Origin: Pseudomonas sp. BN102
GTDB taxonomy: Bacteria > Pseudomonadota > Gammaproteobacteria > Pseudomonadales > Pseudomonadaceae
Length of the DNA stretch: 64,000 nt
Assembly: GCF_029871245.1 (NCBI RefSeq)
Contig: NZ_SSON01000036.1
Coordinates: 38,649 to 102,648, forward strand
Direction of reading: 5' to 3'
Below the pieces are notes generated by a model, which saw only the letters and a program-made list of their open reading frames with translations, made no database searches and was not told the DNA's origin. Shown here piece after piece: positions 52,723 through 62,826 of the stretch (positions within the stretch are counted from its first letter, which is position 1; the number at the start of each line of letters is the position of its first letter). The position numbers and the translations under genes are program-made.

Positions 52723-53274
52723 ATGCCCCTGACCGCCAATGACGAACGACTCCTGAAGGCACTGGCCGTGGCCATCGTCGATCGCCCACGGGCGACGCTC
52801 AAGGAGCTGGCGGAATCAGCGGGAGTGAGCAAGGCGACGCTGCACCGCTTCTGCGGTACCCGCGACAACCTCGTGGAGATGCTGGAAAGGCATGGCGAGA
52901 CGGTGCTCAACCAGATCATCGAAGCCGCTGACCTAGAACGTGCCGAACCGCTCGATGCGCTGCGCCGGCTGATCGGTGAACACTTGAAACACCGCGAGGT
53001 GCTGGTATTCCTGATGTTCCAGTACAGTCCCGACTTCCTCAGCGCGGAGGGAGATGGCGCGCGCTGGCAGTCCTACATCCATGCCCTGGACGCCTTCTTT
53101 CTGCGCGGCCAGCAACAAGGCGTGTTTCGCATCGACATCACCGCGGCGGTGTTCACCGAGCTGTTCACCACGATGATTTACGGCATAGTCGATGCCGAGC
53201 GCCGCGGGCGCGTGGCCAGTTCCAACTCGGCCAGTGTGCTGGAGCAGATGTTTCTGCATGGCGCCGCTGTTTGA
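52723..53274 (+). CDS. nfxB: Repressor of mexCD-oprJ
   Basis: 183 residues. The N-terminal HTH reads RPRATLKELAESAGVSKATLHRFCGTRDNLVEML (about 23-56), and the rest (HREVLVFLMFQY, GARWQSYIHALDAFFLRGQQ, RIDITAAVFTELF, SNSASVLEQMFLHGA) corresponds closely to NfxB of P. aeruginosa. It represses the divergent mexCD-oprJ and itself. ATG at 52723 follows CGAGGCCCACAG; an upstream reading adds 25 unsupported codons. All domains look intact, so the pump is probably silent under normal conditions. Confidence 0.94.
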   Translation: MPLTANDERLLKALAVAIVDRPRATLKELAESAGVSKATLHRFCGTRDNLVEMLERHGETVLNQIIEAADLERAEPLDALRRLIGEHLKHREVLVFLMFQYSPDFLSAEGDGARWQSYIHALDAFFLRGQQQGVFRIDITAAVFTELFTTMIYGIVDAERRGRVASSNSASVLEQMFLHGAAV

Positions 53275-53367
53275 GTGACGGCCAATTGGCATTGCTGGCG
53301 GAGCGGCTGCCAACGCACGATTGTGGGTCGTTGGCGGCAAACGTCGCTATCCCGTCATCAGGCGTGC

Positions 53368-54150
53368 TCACATGCTGCTGACCAGATGCCCCCCATCCAC
53401 CGCCAGTACGCTGCCGGTCATGAACGCACCGGCATCGCTGGCGAGCAGCAGGAACGGCCCCTCCAGTTCGTGGAGCTCACCCAATCGACGCATGGGCACC
53501 CGCTCGCGGATGTAGCTGTTGCCCATTTCGCTTTCGAAAAAGGCTTCATTCATTTCCGTCTTGAAGTAGCCCGGGGCTATGGCGTTGACACGGATCTTGT
53601 AGCGCGCGAGCTCCAGCGCCAGCGACCTGGTCAGCTGCACCACACCGGCCTTGGCGGCGCTGTAATGGCTGTAGCCCGTGGCGACACGCAGGCCCAGGAT
53701 CGACGCGACATTGATGATGCTACCGCCACGCCCGGCCTTGGCCAGCCGCTGCGCGGCGACCTGGGCGACGCGCCAGACGCCGTCGAGGTTGGTCGACAAC
53801 ATGGCGCGCCAATCTTCCTCGCTGATCTCCAGCGGGCGCTGGCCGTTACCGATGCCGGCATTGTTGAGAACCACGTCGACCACGCCGAAGTACGCCTCGG
53901 CAGCGTCGAAGGCCGCCTCGACGCTGGCCCGATCGGTGACGTCAAGGGCAACCGACAGCGCCTGGGCACTCTCCCACTCGACGTCCTTGGCGACTTGCTC
54001 GAGCCGCTCGACACGCCGCGCGGCCAGTACCACGCGAGCGCCGGCGCGGGCAGCCAGCCGCGCCAAGTGCGCGCCGATGCCGCTAGAGGCGCCGGTGATC
54101 AGCACGGTTCGGTCAGCAAGGGAGAAGTTCTGGGCAAAATCGTGACTCAT
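53368..54150 (-). CDS. Short-chain dehydrogenase/reductase
   Basis: 260 residues of the classical SDR family. The cofactor loop GASSGIG is at 20-26, NNAG at 96-99, catalytic Ser150 with Tyr163 and Lys167 in SHYSAAK. A67-L69-D70 region suggests NAD(H) or NADP(H) without a clear preference. The C-terminal FMTGSVLAVDGGH is typical. It lies 135 nt downstream of a FadB-like gene in the same direction and may act on a hydroxyacyl or alcohol intermediate. ATG at 54150 follows CGAGG. Confidence 0.92.
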   Translation of the reverse strand: MSHDFAQNFSLADRTVLITGASSGIGAHLARLAARAGARVVLAARRVERLEQVAKDVEWESAQALSVALDVTDRASVEAAFDAAEAYFGVVDVVLNNAGIGNGQRPLEISEEDWRAMLSTNLDGVWRVAQVAAQRLAKAGRGGSIINVASILGLRVATGYSHYSAAKAGVVQLTRSLALELARYKIRVNAIAPGYFKTEMNEAFFESEMGNSYIRERVPMRRLGELHELEGPFLLLASDAGAFMTGSVLAVDGGHLVSSM

Positions 54151-54197
54151 CAGTACACCTCGAACAGCGTGGCAGCACGTCTTGTATGCGCATTGGG

Positions 54198-54282
54198 TTC
54201 CCTCTCCCTCCGAGAGCAGGGCCAGGATGAGAGGATGCGTGGTCGCCCCCATGGCTAGCCCTGCTCCCAGAGCGAGAGGGAA
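54198..54282. repeat. Long imperfect inverted repeat between FadB-like and SDR genes
   Basis: Bases 54198-54221 and 54259-54282 pair over 24 positions with four mismatches (both begin or end TTCCCTCTC and GAGCAGGG). The 37-nt loop contains no gene. It begins 4 nt past the FadB-like stop and could act as terminator or RNA-stability element. Confidence 0.7.
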
Positions 54283-54285
54283 ATA

Positions 54286-56397
<2,112 letters not shown>

Positions 56398-56630
56398 TGG
56401 GTGGTCCTTGAATTGCGTTGCCAGGTTTCGACACCCGGCCGAAACACGGCCGATTGCCGGTATCGAGCCGGCGGACTTGGCTTTCCAGGCCGATCAACCC
56501 CAGTTCCATGACTCGCAAGCGACATGCAGGCTGTCCTGGAGGAAGTCGGCTTCGAAGTTGAGCTCCGGCGTTCAGCGCAGGGATGCGCCGGCACCAGGCG
56601 AGCGGAAGTGCACTGGCGAGTTCCAGCTAC

Positions 56631-56777
56631 TCAGAAATGCCTGAATACGTCGCCGATGCTGGCGATCGGCAAGGCCGAACGGGGGCTGGCAATGGCGAGC
56701 AGAATGGGGCTATCGATTGAATGGATGGCACAGGCGGCCAGGACCACGACCAGGCAAGCGAACAGGAAACGGCGCAT
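56631..56777 (-). CDS. Small lipoprotein-like peptide, 48 residues
   Basis: ATG at 56777 follows GGAGGTTTTCG. The peptide opens MRRFLFACLVVVLAAC, a signal with an LAAC lipobox that would leave a lipidated Cys and about 32 further residues (DSPILLAIASPRSALPIASI region). No homologue is known to me. It is isolated in the 713-nt gap between the FadB-like gene and the AraC pair. Good translation signals and a plausible lipobox are the only evidence. Confidence 0.5.
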   Translation of the reverse strand: MRRFLFACLVVVLAACAIHSIDSPILLAIASPRSALPIASIGDVFRHF

Positions 56778-57110
56778 CGAAAACCTCCGCCACTCGGCCT
56801 GGGGCCGAATGCAGTGCCTTTTGTTATTGGTGGCACTGAGTCTGGTCGCCGCCAGGCGCGAAAGCTTTGCAGATCGCGCCACAAAATATGCAAATCATGA
56901 CTCCCGATACCTGCCATGCAGCAGCAGGCGCCAGCCCGCTACCTCAAGGCGGCAATGGCGCCTGGTCGTTGCGCTCGCTGGCGGTGCAGGTGCCAATGGC
57001 GCCAGGCCTTGGTGTAGGATCTTTCAATAAGCTATTGGGCCTTCATCGCCCCTTTCCTTCCACGAGGGCCGTAACTCCTGGCCGCGCCGCATGGTTCTTT
57101 CGGGCATCCG

Positions 57111-58169
57111 ATGACTTCTTTCGTCCGTGGCATCGCCCTGCTGGGATTCGATGAGTTCGCAACCAGCCAAGGGCTCGATCCGCACCGTCTTCTGGCTGAA
57201 GTCGGGCTCGCGGGCGACGCCCTGGAAGGCCTGATTCCCGGTGCGACGTTCAATGCCTTGCTGGAGCTGTGTGCGGAGCGTTCGGAGAATCCGTTATTCG
57301 GGCTGCAATTGGGCCTGCACCAAGGCTCGCAAGCCCTGGGCAGCCTGTTGTACGTGATCCAGAGCGCCCGTACCGTGGGCGATGCGCTGAAGGCGCTGAC
57401 ACAGTACTTCCATGTCCACAGCAGCGGGGCGGAGCTCCGTCTCGAACGACAGGGCGGGAACGCCCGGCTCTTTTACGACGTGACCGATGGAGATGCCGCC
57501 TCGGTACGACAGACGGTGGAGTTGGCCTTGGGCATAGGCGCTCAACTCATGCAAAGCTTGCTGGGCCACCCCTGGAAGCCGAGCGGATTGCTGGTACGAC
57601 ACCCAGCGGGAGCGGCACCCGCCATTTACAGACGCCTGCTGGGCGTCACGCCGCGCTTTGATGGCCCCGTTAACGCCTGGGTCTTCGATGCGGCATTGCT
57701 GGAAACGCCCCTCAGCGCTACCGATGAAAGATTCCAGCGGTTGGCCCAGCGCCATATCGACGAACTGGCCCGGATTACCTTGCAGGAGCTGCCGTCGTAC
57801 GTGCAGAAGCTGCTACGCGACCGGCTCGCCAATGGCCAGGTCACCATCGAGCAGGTCGCCGGGCACATGCAGCTCAGCCCGCGCACCCTGCAGCGCTACC
57901 TCCAGGCCGAAGGCACCGGCTTTCAGGAGCTGCTGGACCAGACGCGCCAGGCGATGGCCACGCGCTACATATGCGACTCGTCCATCAGACTGACACAGCT
58001 TGCCGAGCTGCTGGGCTACGCTGACCTCAGCGCATTCTCCCGGGCCTTCACCCGCTGGAACGGCGTCAGTCCGCAGAAATGGAAACAGCACTATCAGCAG
58101 ACCGAGCGGCTGGCCGAGTCCGTCGCCGCCCCGGCTCCCCCTCGTCAGCCGCGCGCGAGCGGGCAGTAG
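57111..58169 (+). CDS. AraC-family regulator (Arabinose_bd-type N-terminus), copy 1
   Basis: 352 residues. The N-terminal ligand domain (about 20-200) resembles the OruR/ArgR-independent AraC type seen in Pseudomonas catabolic loci. The C-terminal double HTH contains VTIEQVAGHMQLSPRTLQRYLQAEGTGF and AELLGYADLSAFSRAFTRWNGVSPQKWK. It is followed six bases later by a paralogue. It diverges from the FadB-like gene and may activate it or the SDR gene. Confidence 0.9.
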   Translation: MTSFVRGIALLGFDEFATSQGLDPHRLLAEVGLAGDALEGLIPGATFNALLELCAERSENPLFGLQLGLHQGSQALGSLLYVIQSARTVGDALKALTQYFHVHSSGAELRLERQGGNARLFYDVTDGDAASVRQTVELALGIGAQLMQSLLGHPWKPSGLLVRHPAGAAPAIYRRLLGVTPRFDGPVNAWVFDAALLETPLSATDERFQRLAQRHIDELARITLQELPSYVQKLLRDRLANGQVTIEQVAGHMQLSPRTLQRYLQAEGTGFQELLDQTRQAMATRYICDSSIRLTQLAELLGYADLSAFSRAFTRWNGVSPQKWKQHYQQTERLAESVAAPAPPRQPRASGQ

Positions 58170-58175
58170 CGGAAC

Positions 58176-59231
58176 ATGGCGCTCAATCCGTTCGTTCGCG
58201 CCCTCAGTCTTGTCGGCTTCGATGCATTCGCCAGCGGCCAGGGCCTCAATCCGGCGGACATGCTTCGGCGCGCGTCGCTGCCACAGGACAGCCTGAGCCG
58301 GCAGGACGGCATCCTCTCCTATCGCCGCTACTGTGAGCTGCTGGAACTCTGCGCGGCGCAATCGGGCAATGCCTCGTTCGGCCTGCAGTACGGACTGTTC
58401 CAGGGCATCGATGTCTTTGGCGAGCTGTTCTATCTGATTCGCAATGCCGGCACCGTCGGTGATGCGCTGGCCGAGTTGAGCGCGAACTACTCCCTGTATA
58501 ACGGCGCCGCCGAGGTCGGTTTCGACCTTGAAGGAGGCGTCGCTCGCCTCGGCTACCGCGTCAACGAGTGCGATATTCCCGGATTACGCCAGGCGGAAGA
58601 ACTGGCTTGCGGCGTCGGCGTGCAGTTGCTGCGCTCCCTCGCCGGTGCTGGCTGGCGGCCGGCAACGGTCCGGCTCCGGCACCAGCCGCTGGGCGATGAG
58701 GCGACCTATCGCCGGGCATTCGGCGTGCGACCGGTCTTCGCCGCCCGTTGCACCGAACTGGAGTTCGACGCATCGGTGCTTTCACTGCCCCTGGGCGCGG
58801 CCGATGCACGGCTGCACCAGCTCATCGCCGAACACATTGCGAGGATGGAGCGGCTGTCGGCCGACGAGCTGCCCAGCTACGTCCGGCAGTTGCTGCGCAA
58901 CCTGCTGCCCAGCGGCCGCGCCACCCTCGAGAAGGTCGCCGACTGCATGGCCGTCAATCCGCGCACGCTGCAACGCCGGCTGGAACAGGAAGGCACATCC
59001 TTCCAGCGCTTGCTGGATGAAACCCGTCAGGGAATGGCTCGCCACTACCTCGACGATCCGTCCATCAGCATGGCGCAGATGGCAGGGCTGCTCGGCTACT
59101 CGGACGCCAGCGGATTCAGCCGGGCATTCAACCGCTGGTTCAACGTCAGCCCCTTGAAATGGCAAAAGAGACACGGCTCAAATAGGCAACCACGCCTGCT
59201 GCGCAGCCGCCACCCGAACCTCCAGAGCTAA
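58176..59231 (+). CDS. AraC-family regulator, copy 2
   Basis: 351 residues, a clear paralogue of the preceding gene with the same opening (FVRALSLVGFDAFASGQGLNP) and the same HTH layout: ATLEKVADCMAVNPRTLQRRLEQEG and AGLLGYSDASGFSRAFNRWFNVSPLKW. The ligand domains differ more than the DNA-binding parts, suggesting the same or similar operators but different ligands. The box before the ATG is weak, so it may be translated by coupling. The next 217 nt (59232-59448) hold no recognisable gene. Confidence 0.9.
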   Translation: MALNPFVRALSLVGFDAFASGQGLNPADMLRRASLPQDSLSRQDGILSYRRYCELLELCAAQSGNASFGLQYGLFQGIDVFGELFYLIRNAGTVGDALAELSANYSLYNGAAEVGFDLEGGVARLGYRVNECDIPGLRQAEELACGVGVQLLRSLAGAGWRPATVRLRHQPLGDEATYRRAFGVRPVFAARCTELEFDASVLSLPLGAADARLHQLIAEHIARMERLSADELPSYVRQLLRNLLPSGRATLEKVADCMAVNPRTLQRRLEQEGTSFQRLLDETRQGMARHYLDDPSISMAQMAGLLGYSDASGFSRAFNRWFNVSPLKWQKRHGSNRQPRLLRSRHPNLQS

Positions 59232-59448
59232 GCGCGCCTCGCGGCAGCTGGGGCATTGGAAGGTGGGTGGTGAGCCAGACAGCGGCCCAGATGCTCGGGT
59301 CTTTCTCTGGCATAGGGACTACTCGCAATGGGCGCCGCCTTCCCGTGGGGAGGGTGACAGGTCAGCGGCAGAAACAAGTAGACCGGCACTTGGCCGGGCT
59401 GGGTGTCATTCAGTGGGGTGATTTCTAGGTAATAGGCCCGCCCTACTT

Positions 59449-59805
59449 TCAGCCTCTGCGGTTCCAATCACCTATCTGCTTAAGTGCTGTGTCCAGCAGA
59501 AACCAAGCAGATAGCGGGGCAGCGACGAAGACAAACGGGATCATCATTAAGAACCCATGGCCAACCAATGGGGTGAGATCAAGTCCATCTGCAAAACACG
59601 CATGAAGGTATTTCAACCCTCCTTGGCAACCAAGCTGAACGTAGCCGAGCTCGCTAAGTTTCCATCCAGCCCATGTGTAGGCGGCAGGCAGTGCTGACAG
59701 GGTGTATCGGGTCGTCCAACTCATCTGCTCCGCCCGCCGGTAAAGCATGACCGGCGGAACAATTAGCGCTGCGGCGAGAACCGTCAGCAGGAGAAGATCC
59801 AACAT
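59449..59805 (-). CDS. Small membrane protein of unknown function
   Basis: 118 residues from ATG 59805 (MLDLLLLTVLAAALIVPPVM) with about three hydrophobic segments (2-20, 30-45 and 80-105). No family is recognised. Local GC content is lower than in neighbouring genes, which suits transferred DNA at the edge of the mobile remnant. The upstream ribosome site is weak, and a longer TTG-initiated reading is possible. Confidence 0.5.
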   Translation of the reverse strand: MLDLLLLTVLAAALIVPPVMLYRRAEQMSWTTRYTLSALPAAYTWAGWKLSELGYVQLGCQGGLKYLHACFADGLDLTPLVGHGFLMMIPFVFVAAPLSAWFLLDTALKQIGDWNRRG

Positions 59806-59907
59806 GGCGCGTAGCCCCAAACCGAGTTGACCACTCCAGCATAGCTGCAGCCAGTGGCCTGGCTTCACTGCCGGACTCGCCCATTTAGCGCCGAGGAAGA
59901 GGGCCTA

Positions 59908-60078
59908 TCAGTCTTTCGCCTGCTGGAATGAAAGCCCGATCACCCGCACCGGCAGGAACCGCAACAGATCGCGGTTGCTCCAGTAGTCGTCCGGGTGGAT
60001 CAGGATGCTGTCGAGCGCACGGCCTTGGCGTTCGGCGTGGTAGTACCAACGGCGAGACTTGCGCTCAAGGACTTCCAT
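59908..60078 (-). CDS. Small hypothetical protein, 56 residues
   Basis: The reading MEVLERKSRRWYYHAERQGR, then LDSILIHPDDYWSNRD and LLRFLPVRVIGLSF, has normal Pseudomonas codon use and a globular composition (3 Tyr, 3 Trp). It diverges from the 60111 gene with only 32 nt between starts, which is tight for two promoters, so it may be a fragment of a longer phage gene. Function unknown. Confidence 0.4.
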   Translation of the reverse strand: MEVLERKSRRWYYHAERQGRALDSILIHPDDYWSNRDLLRFLPVRVIGLSFQQAKD

Positions 60079-60110
60079 GTAGCGGATATGGCCGGGTAGA
60101 GGGTGGCGTG

Positions 60111-60356
60111 ATGGCCAAGACCGCCAAGGAACGAAAGCAAGAACAGCGCGAACGCGACAAGCAGACCGAAGAACTGCGCCTGGCGCGCCTCCTCTCCCGC
60201 AGCATCAAGGTGGACCTGTTCAAGGCCACCGACGCCAAGCTCATCGAGATCATGCAGCGCCTGGAGATCGAGGAACCGCAGGACGTGATTCAGCGCCTGA
60301 TCCATGGCGCGCACCGCCTCGACGATGAGTCGCTGAAGGAAATCACCACGCTGTGA
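60111..60356 (+). CDS. Small charged helical protein, 81 residues, phage/island type
   Basis: Starts MAKTAKERKQEQRERDKQTE and continues with an amphipathic helical part ending RLDDESLKEITTL. AGAGGG precedes the ATG. Such short charged proteins often accompany integrases in Pseudomonas islands and may bind DNA, but no helix-turn-helix or ribbon motif is definite. Confidence 0.6.
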   Translation: MAKTAKERKQEQRERDKQTEELRLARLLSRSIKVDLFKATDAKLIEIMQRLEIEEPQDVIQRLIHGAHRLDDESLKEITTL

Positions 60357-60401
60357 CATAGGGCTGTGACGTCACAGCGCCCGGTCACGCATTGCCATCA
60401 C

Positions 60402-60704
60402 TCAACCGTCATCACGACCCTCGCATTTCACCTCTTTCTTGTACTCGTCACGTTTGGCTTCGATCTTCACTCGGCACGGACCGTCCCAGTACTCGTCCTT
60501 CCACTCGCCTCGGGCCCACGTCCGGCCACGTCCATCCGGGCATTTGACCTCCAGCTTGTAGTCGCCCTTGTCAGAGACCTCTTTGACGCGACACGGGCCG
60601 TCCCGGTACTCGTCTTCCCACTTGTCATCGCGATCACCCGCGACAGCCAAGCCAGCAACGCAGGAGAACATCAGAAACGCGCCAACGAAAGGCTTTATGC
60701 CCAT
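60402..60704 (-). CDS. Exported protein with two tandem Cys-containing repeats
   Basis: 100 residues from ATG 60704 (GAGG box). A signal peptide (MGIKPFVGAFLMFSCVAGLAVAG) leaves about 77 residues that consist of two copies of a 34-residue unit. Each has W-x-DEY-x-DGPCRVK and then Y-K-x-EVKC, so each repeat could form one disulphide in the periplasm. The mature protein is very rich in Asp, Lys and Glu. I know no function. Confidence 0.7.
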   Translation of the reverse strand: MGIKPFVGAFLMFSCVAGLAVAGDRDDKWEDEYRDGPCRVKEVSDKGDYKLEVKCPDGRGRTWARGEWKDEYWDGPCRVKIEAKRDEYKKEVKCEGRDDG

Positions 60705-60853
60705 CACTCAACCTCAACAGCGAGCCTCGATAAGAGCCCCCGCATGAGCTGAGGGCGCCAGATATCCCTAAGACACTGGCGCAAGCGCTTTTGCTCACCG
60801 TCGGCTACGCGGCTTGTCGTAAGACCGCACTGCCTCACCCCACCCGCCAGCCG

Positions 60854-60873
60854 CACCAGCGGCACGGCATCGC
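60854..60873. repeat. 20-bp direct repeat flanking the BPSL0761 gene, copy 1
   Basis: CACCAGCGGCACGGCATCGC here is identical to 61353-61372, 499 bp away. The two copies bracket the BPSL0761-type gene and its upstream region, perhaps a duplication made during decay of the mobile element. Confidence 0.6.
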
Positions 60874-60881
60874 GTGGCTGG

Positions 60882-61085
60882 TCACAACGTTTTACCTTCC
60901 TCTCGCTTCTCCGTGTCAGGTTTGCCGGGAACGATTGGGTGGTCCTTCTGGGAGTACAGATAGTTCCTCAGCATCCGATCCGCCTCTTGCCGGACCTCTT
61001 TCGGCAGATCGGCGTTACGGGATAGCCCCATCAAGAGATCCCAGGTCTGGTAGACCGATTGAATTCGTTGATTCGAGAGATTCAT
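60882..61085 (-). CDS. BPSL0761-family small protein
   Basis: 67 residues. RIQSVYQTWDLLMGLSRNAD followed by LPKEVRQEADRMLRNYL is the pattern of BPSL0761-type proteins found in prophages and islands of Pseudomonas and Burkholderia. AGAGGGCACTGT precedes the ATG at 61085; a longer reading of 183 codons is not convincing. Function unknown. The following 316 nt (61086-61401) show no clear gene. Confidence 0.7.
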   Translation of the reverse strand: MNLSNQRIQSVYQTWDLLMGLSRNADLPKEVRQEADRMLRNYLYSQKDHPIVPGKPDTEKREEGKTL

Positions 61086-61352
61086 ACAGTGCCCTCTTGT
61101 TCGATTGAACGGCTCATGCCCCTCAAGAGGCTTGGCTTTGCGAGAGGTGGGAGTCGTAGAAGGACCAATATATTGAATCTGGGCAAGCCCAAATATCGCC
61201 GTACGCAGCAACCTGTCGTAGCGATTACGGCCAAGTCCTTGTAGTGGATCGACTACAGGTACGGAACCCGCCATGCCAGCTTTTGGCATTGGTCGCGACC
61301 TGACCTGGCGGGAGACCTCAACCATCACACACGCCGCCTGCCGCTGGAACAG

Positions 61353-61372
61353 CACCAGCGGCACGGCATCGC
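61353..61372. repeat. 20-bp direct repeat flanking the BPSL0761 gene, copy 2
   Basis: Identical to 60854-60873. Both copies read DAVPLV in the leftward frame, so they may descend from the same coding segment. Confidence 0.6.
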
Positions 61373-61401
61373 TCGACCTGGAGAAAGCCATGACCACATA
61401 A

Positions 61402-61550
61402 GGATCCGTGTGCAGCGGCATCGAGGCCGCCAATGTGGCCTGGCATCCGCTGGGATGGCGTGCTTCCTGGTTCGCCGAGATCGAGCCGTTTCCCTCCGCC
61501 GTCCTCGCTCACCGCTGGCCGGAGGTGCCCAACCTAGGCGACATGACCAA
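61402..61550 (+). pseudogene. DNA cytosine methyltransferase N-terminal fragment
   Basis: In frame SVCSGIEAANVAWHPLGWRA then SWFAEIEPFPSAVLAHRWPE and VPNLGDMTKLA is the S-adenosylmethionine-binding start of phage-type C5-methyltransferases. A TAA lies just before it, and no catalytic PC motif follows because the reading passes into integrase sequence near 61550. Confidence 0.75.
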
Positions 61551-61856
61551 GCTCGCCCGCCAGGTGCAGCTGCTCAAGTCCGGCCTGTCCCCGAAGTCGG
61601 TCAACGAAATCTTCACCGTGGTGCGCGGCGTCTGGGCCGATGCCTATGGCGACGGCATCCTCAAGAGCAACCCCTTGGACCGGGTGAAGAACGTCGAGCG
61701 CGACCACGATGACGATTCCGCCGATCCGTTCACCCGCGAGGAATTGGAACTGATCGCCAAGGTGGAGACTACCCGGCAGCAGGACATCACCATGATCCTG
61801 TTCGACTGCTGGGCGGGGCTTTCGGTGTCTGAGCTGATTGGCTTGGGGGGGATGAT
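61551..61856 (+). pseudogene. Tyrosine integrase fragment (core-binding domain), fused in frame to the methyltransferase fragment
   Basis: QLLKSGLSPKSVNEIFTVVR, ADAYGDGILKSNPLDRVK, DPFTREELELI and MILFDCWAGLSVSELIGL form the N-terminal SAM-like part and beginning of the catalytic core of a phage integrase. The frame is lost at a run of seven G residues (about 61843-61849): the expected continuation DVDLEAGT is found in another frame directly after it. Confidence 0.8.
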
Positions 61857-62444
61857 GTGGATCTGGAGGCAGGGACGTACCAGCACGACCCGAGCAAGGA
61901 GGCTAGCTACTTCGTGAATCTTCGGACTGAGCTGGGCGAACGGACGATGTGGGGCAAGGACTTCAAACAGCTGATGGAGCAGTTCCAGCCTGGAGAACGG
62001 ATCCGCCTGCTGGATCACGGCACCCAGGCGGTGAACGTGGTTAACCAGCATGCCGATGGCACTGCCGAGACCAAGGTCGCCCATCGCCGCACCTGGACAG
62101 TGGAGCGTGAAGGTATGGCAATTGATCGCGAGCTTTCCGTAGCGGCGACGTCCGCCGCTACGGCCGTTCCTGTAGTCGCAGAGCATGCTTCCAGCGTCGG
62201 GCGCTGGTTCATCGGGCATCTGAAGCGCGCCCGGGTCCGACACCGCGGGCCTAACCAATGCCGCCGCACGTTCGCCAGCCAGGCGCTGTCGTGCTATGTC
62301 CCGGTCGAATGGGTCGCGCGCCAGCTGGGGCACACCGACACCACCATGGTGAAGAAGCACTACGGGCGATGGATTCCCTCTGATACCCGGAGCATGGCCG
62401 GCATCGTATCCCAGATGATGGGGTTCCGCCCCGAATCGTCCTAG
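61857..62444 (+). pseudogene. Integrase C-terminal catalytic part interrupted by a plasmid/ICE-protein fragment
   Basis: After DLEAGT of the integrase, about 75 codons (SKEASYFVNLRTELGERTMW, GERIRLLDHGTQAVNV, HRRTWTVERE) resemble a domain of plasmid or conjugative-element proteins. From about codon 130 the integrase resumes: CRRTFASQALSCYVPVEWVA followed by RQLGHTDTTMVKKHYGRW with the catalytic Arg, His and Tyr. The chimera is open throughout but lacks the core-domain Arg region in correct order, so recombinase activity is unlikely. Confidence 0.7.
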
Positions 62445-62513
62445 AGCGTCCTACCGGCGGATTATGAGGGGTCGATTTGGTCCTAATTTGGTCCTAAATC
62501 GAAATCCCAGAAA

Positions 62514-62551
62514 GCAAAAACCCCCGACTTCTCTAGGAATATCAGGGGTTT
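62514..62551 (-). terminator. tRNA-type Rho-independent terminator
   Basis: Leftward, AAACCCC ... GGGGG-TTTTT closes a long hairpin (arms 62545-62551 and 62518-62524). It lies 15 nt after the tRNA-Ser 3' remnant, so it was the native terminator of that tRNA gene. Confidence 0.65.
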
Positions 62552-62566
62552 GCTTGAATCGGAACG

Positions 62567-62593
62567 TGGCGGTGAGGGAGGGATTCGAACCCT
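62567..62593 (-). repeat. 3' end of tRNA-Ser (27 nt), att-site remnant
   Basis: Leftward the sequence reads AGGGTTCGAATCCCTCCCTC then ACCGCCA: the T-arm, acceptor strand, discriminator G and CCA of a serine tRNA. Bases upstream (62594-62650) do not continue the tRNA. This is the duplicate left at one end of an element that integrated into tRNA-Ser, consistent with the adjacent integrase remnants. 62594-62792 holds no gene I recognise. Confidence 0.75.
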
Positions 62594-62792
62594 TGAAGTC
62601 AGACTCCTATGCCGCGCCAAGCCGCTTTAGATCAGCGTCCCCGCCTTGATGGTCGGCCTAAAGCGGTTCTCGGCGGTGCCGTTTTTGCCCCAGCGTTGCC
62701 CCAAAGCCGACTTGCATGCCTGTCTCCATGCAGCACCGCAGCACACTGGTAAGCGATGCGTGCGACGCGTAACCGAAAGCAACACCCGCAAG

Positions 62793-62818
62793 GTGGGGCG
62801 GCGAGCCTGCCACCCCAC
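62793..62818 (-). terminator. Hairpin terminator candidate after gcdH
   Basis: GTGGGGTGGC-AGGCTC-GCCGCCCCAC (leftward) forms a 10-bp stem with one wobble, 8 nt past the gcdH stop. There is no T-run, so efficiency is uncertain. Confidence 0.5.
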
Positions 62819-62826
62819 TTTCACAC

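Noticed and set aside
60882..61433. 183-codon leftward frame including the BPSL0761-type protein
   Set aside because: The upstream 115 codons have no ribosome site and resemble no family as a unit, whereas the internal ATG at 61085 has a good box and a normal family length.
62567..62650. A complete tRNA-Ser gene
   Set aside because: Only the T-arm to CCA (27 nt) is present; anticodon, D-arm and variable arm cannot be found in the adjoining bases.
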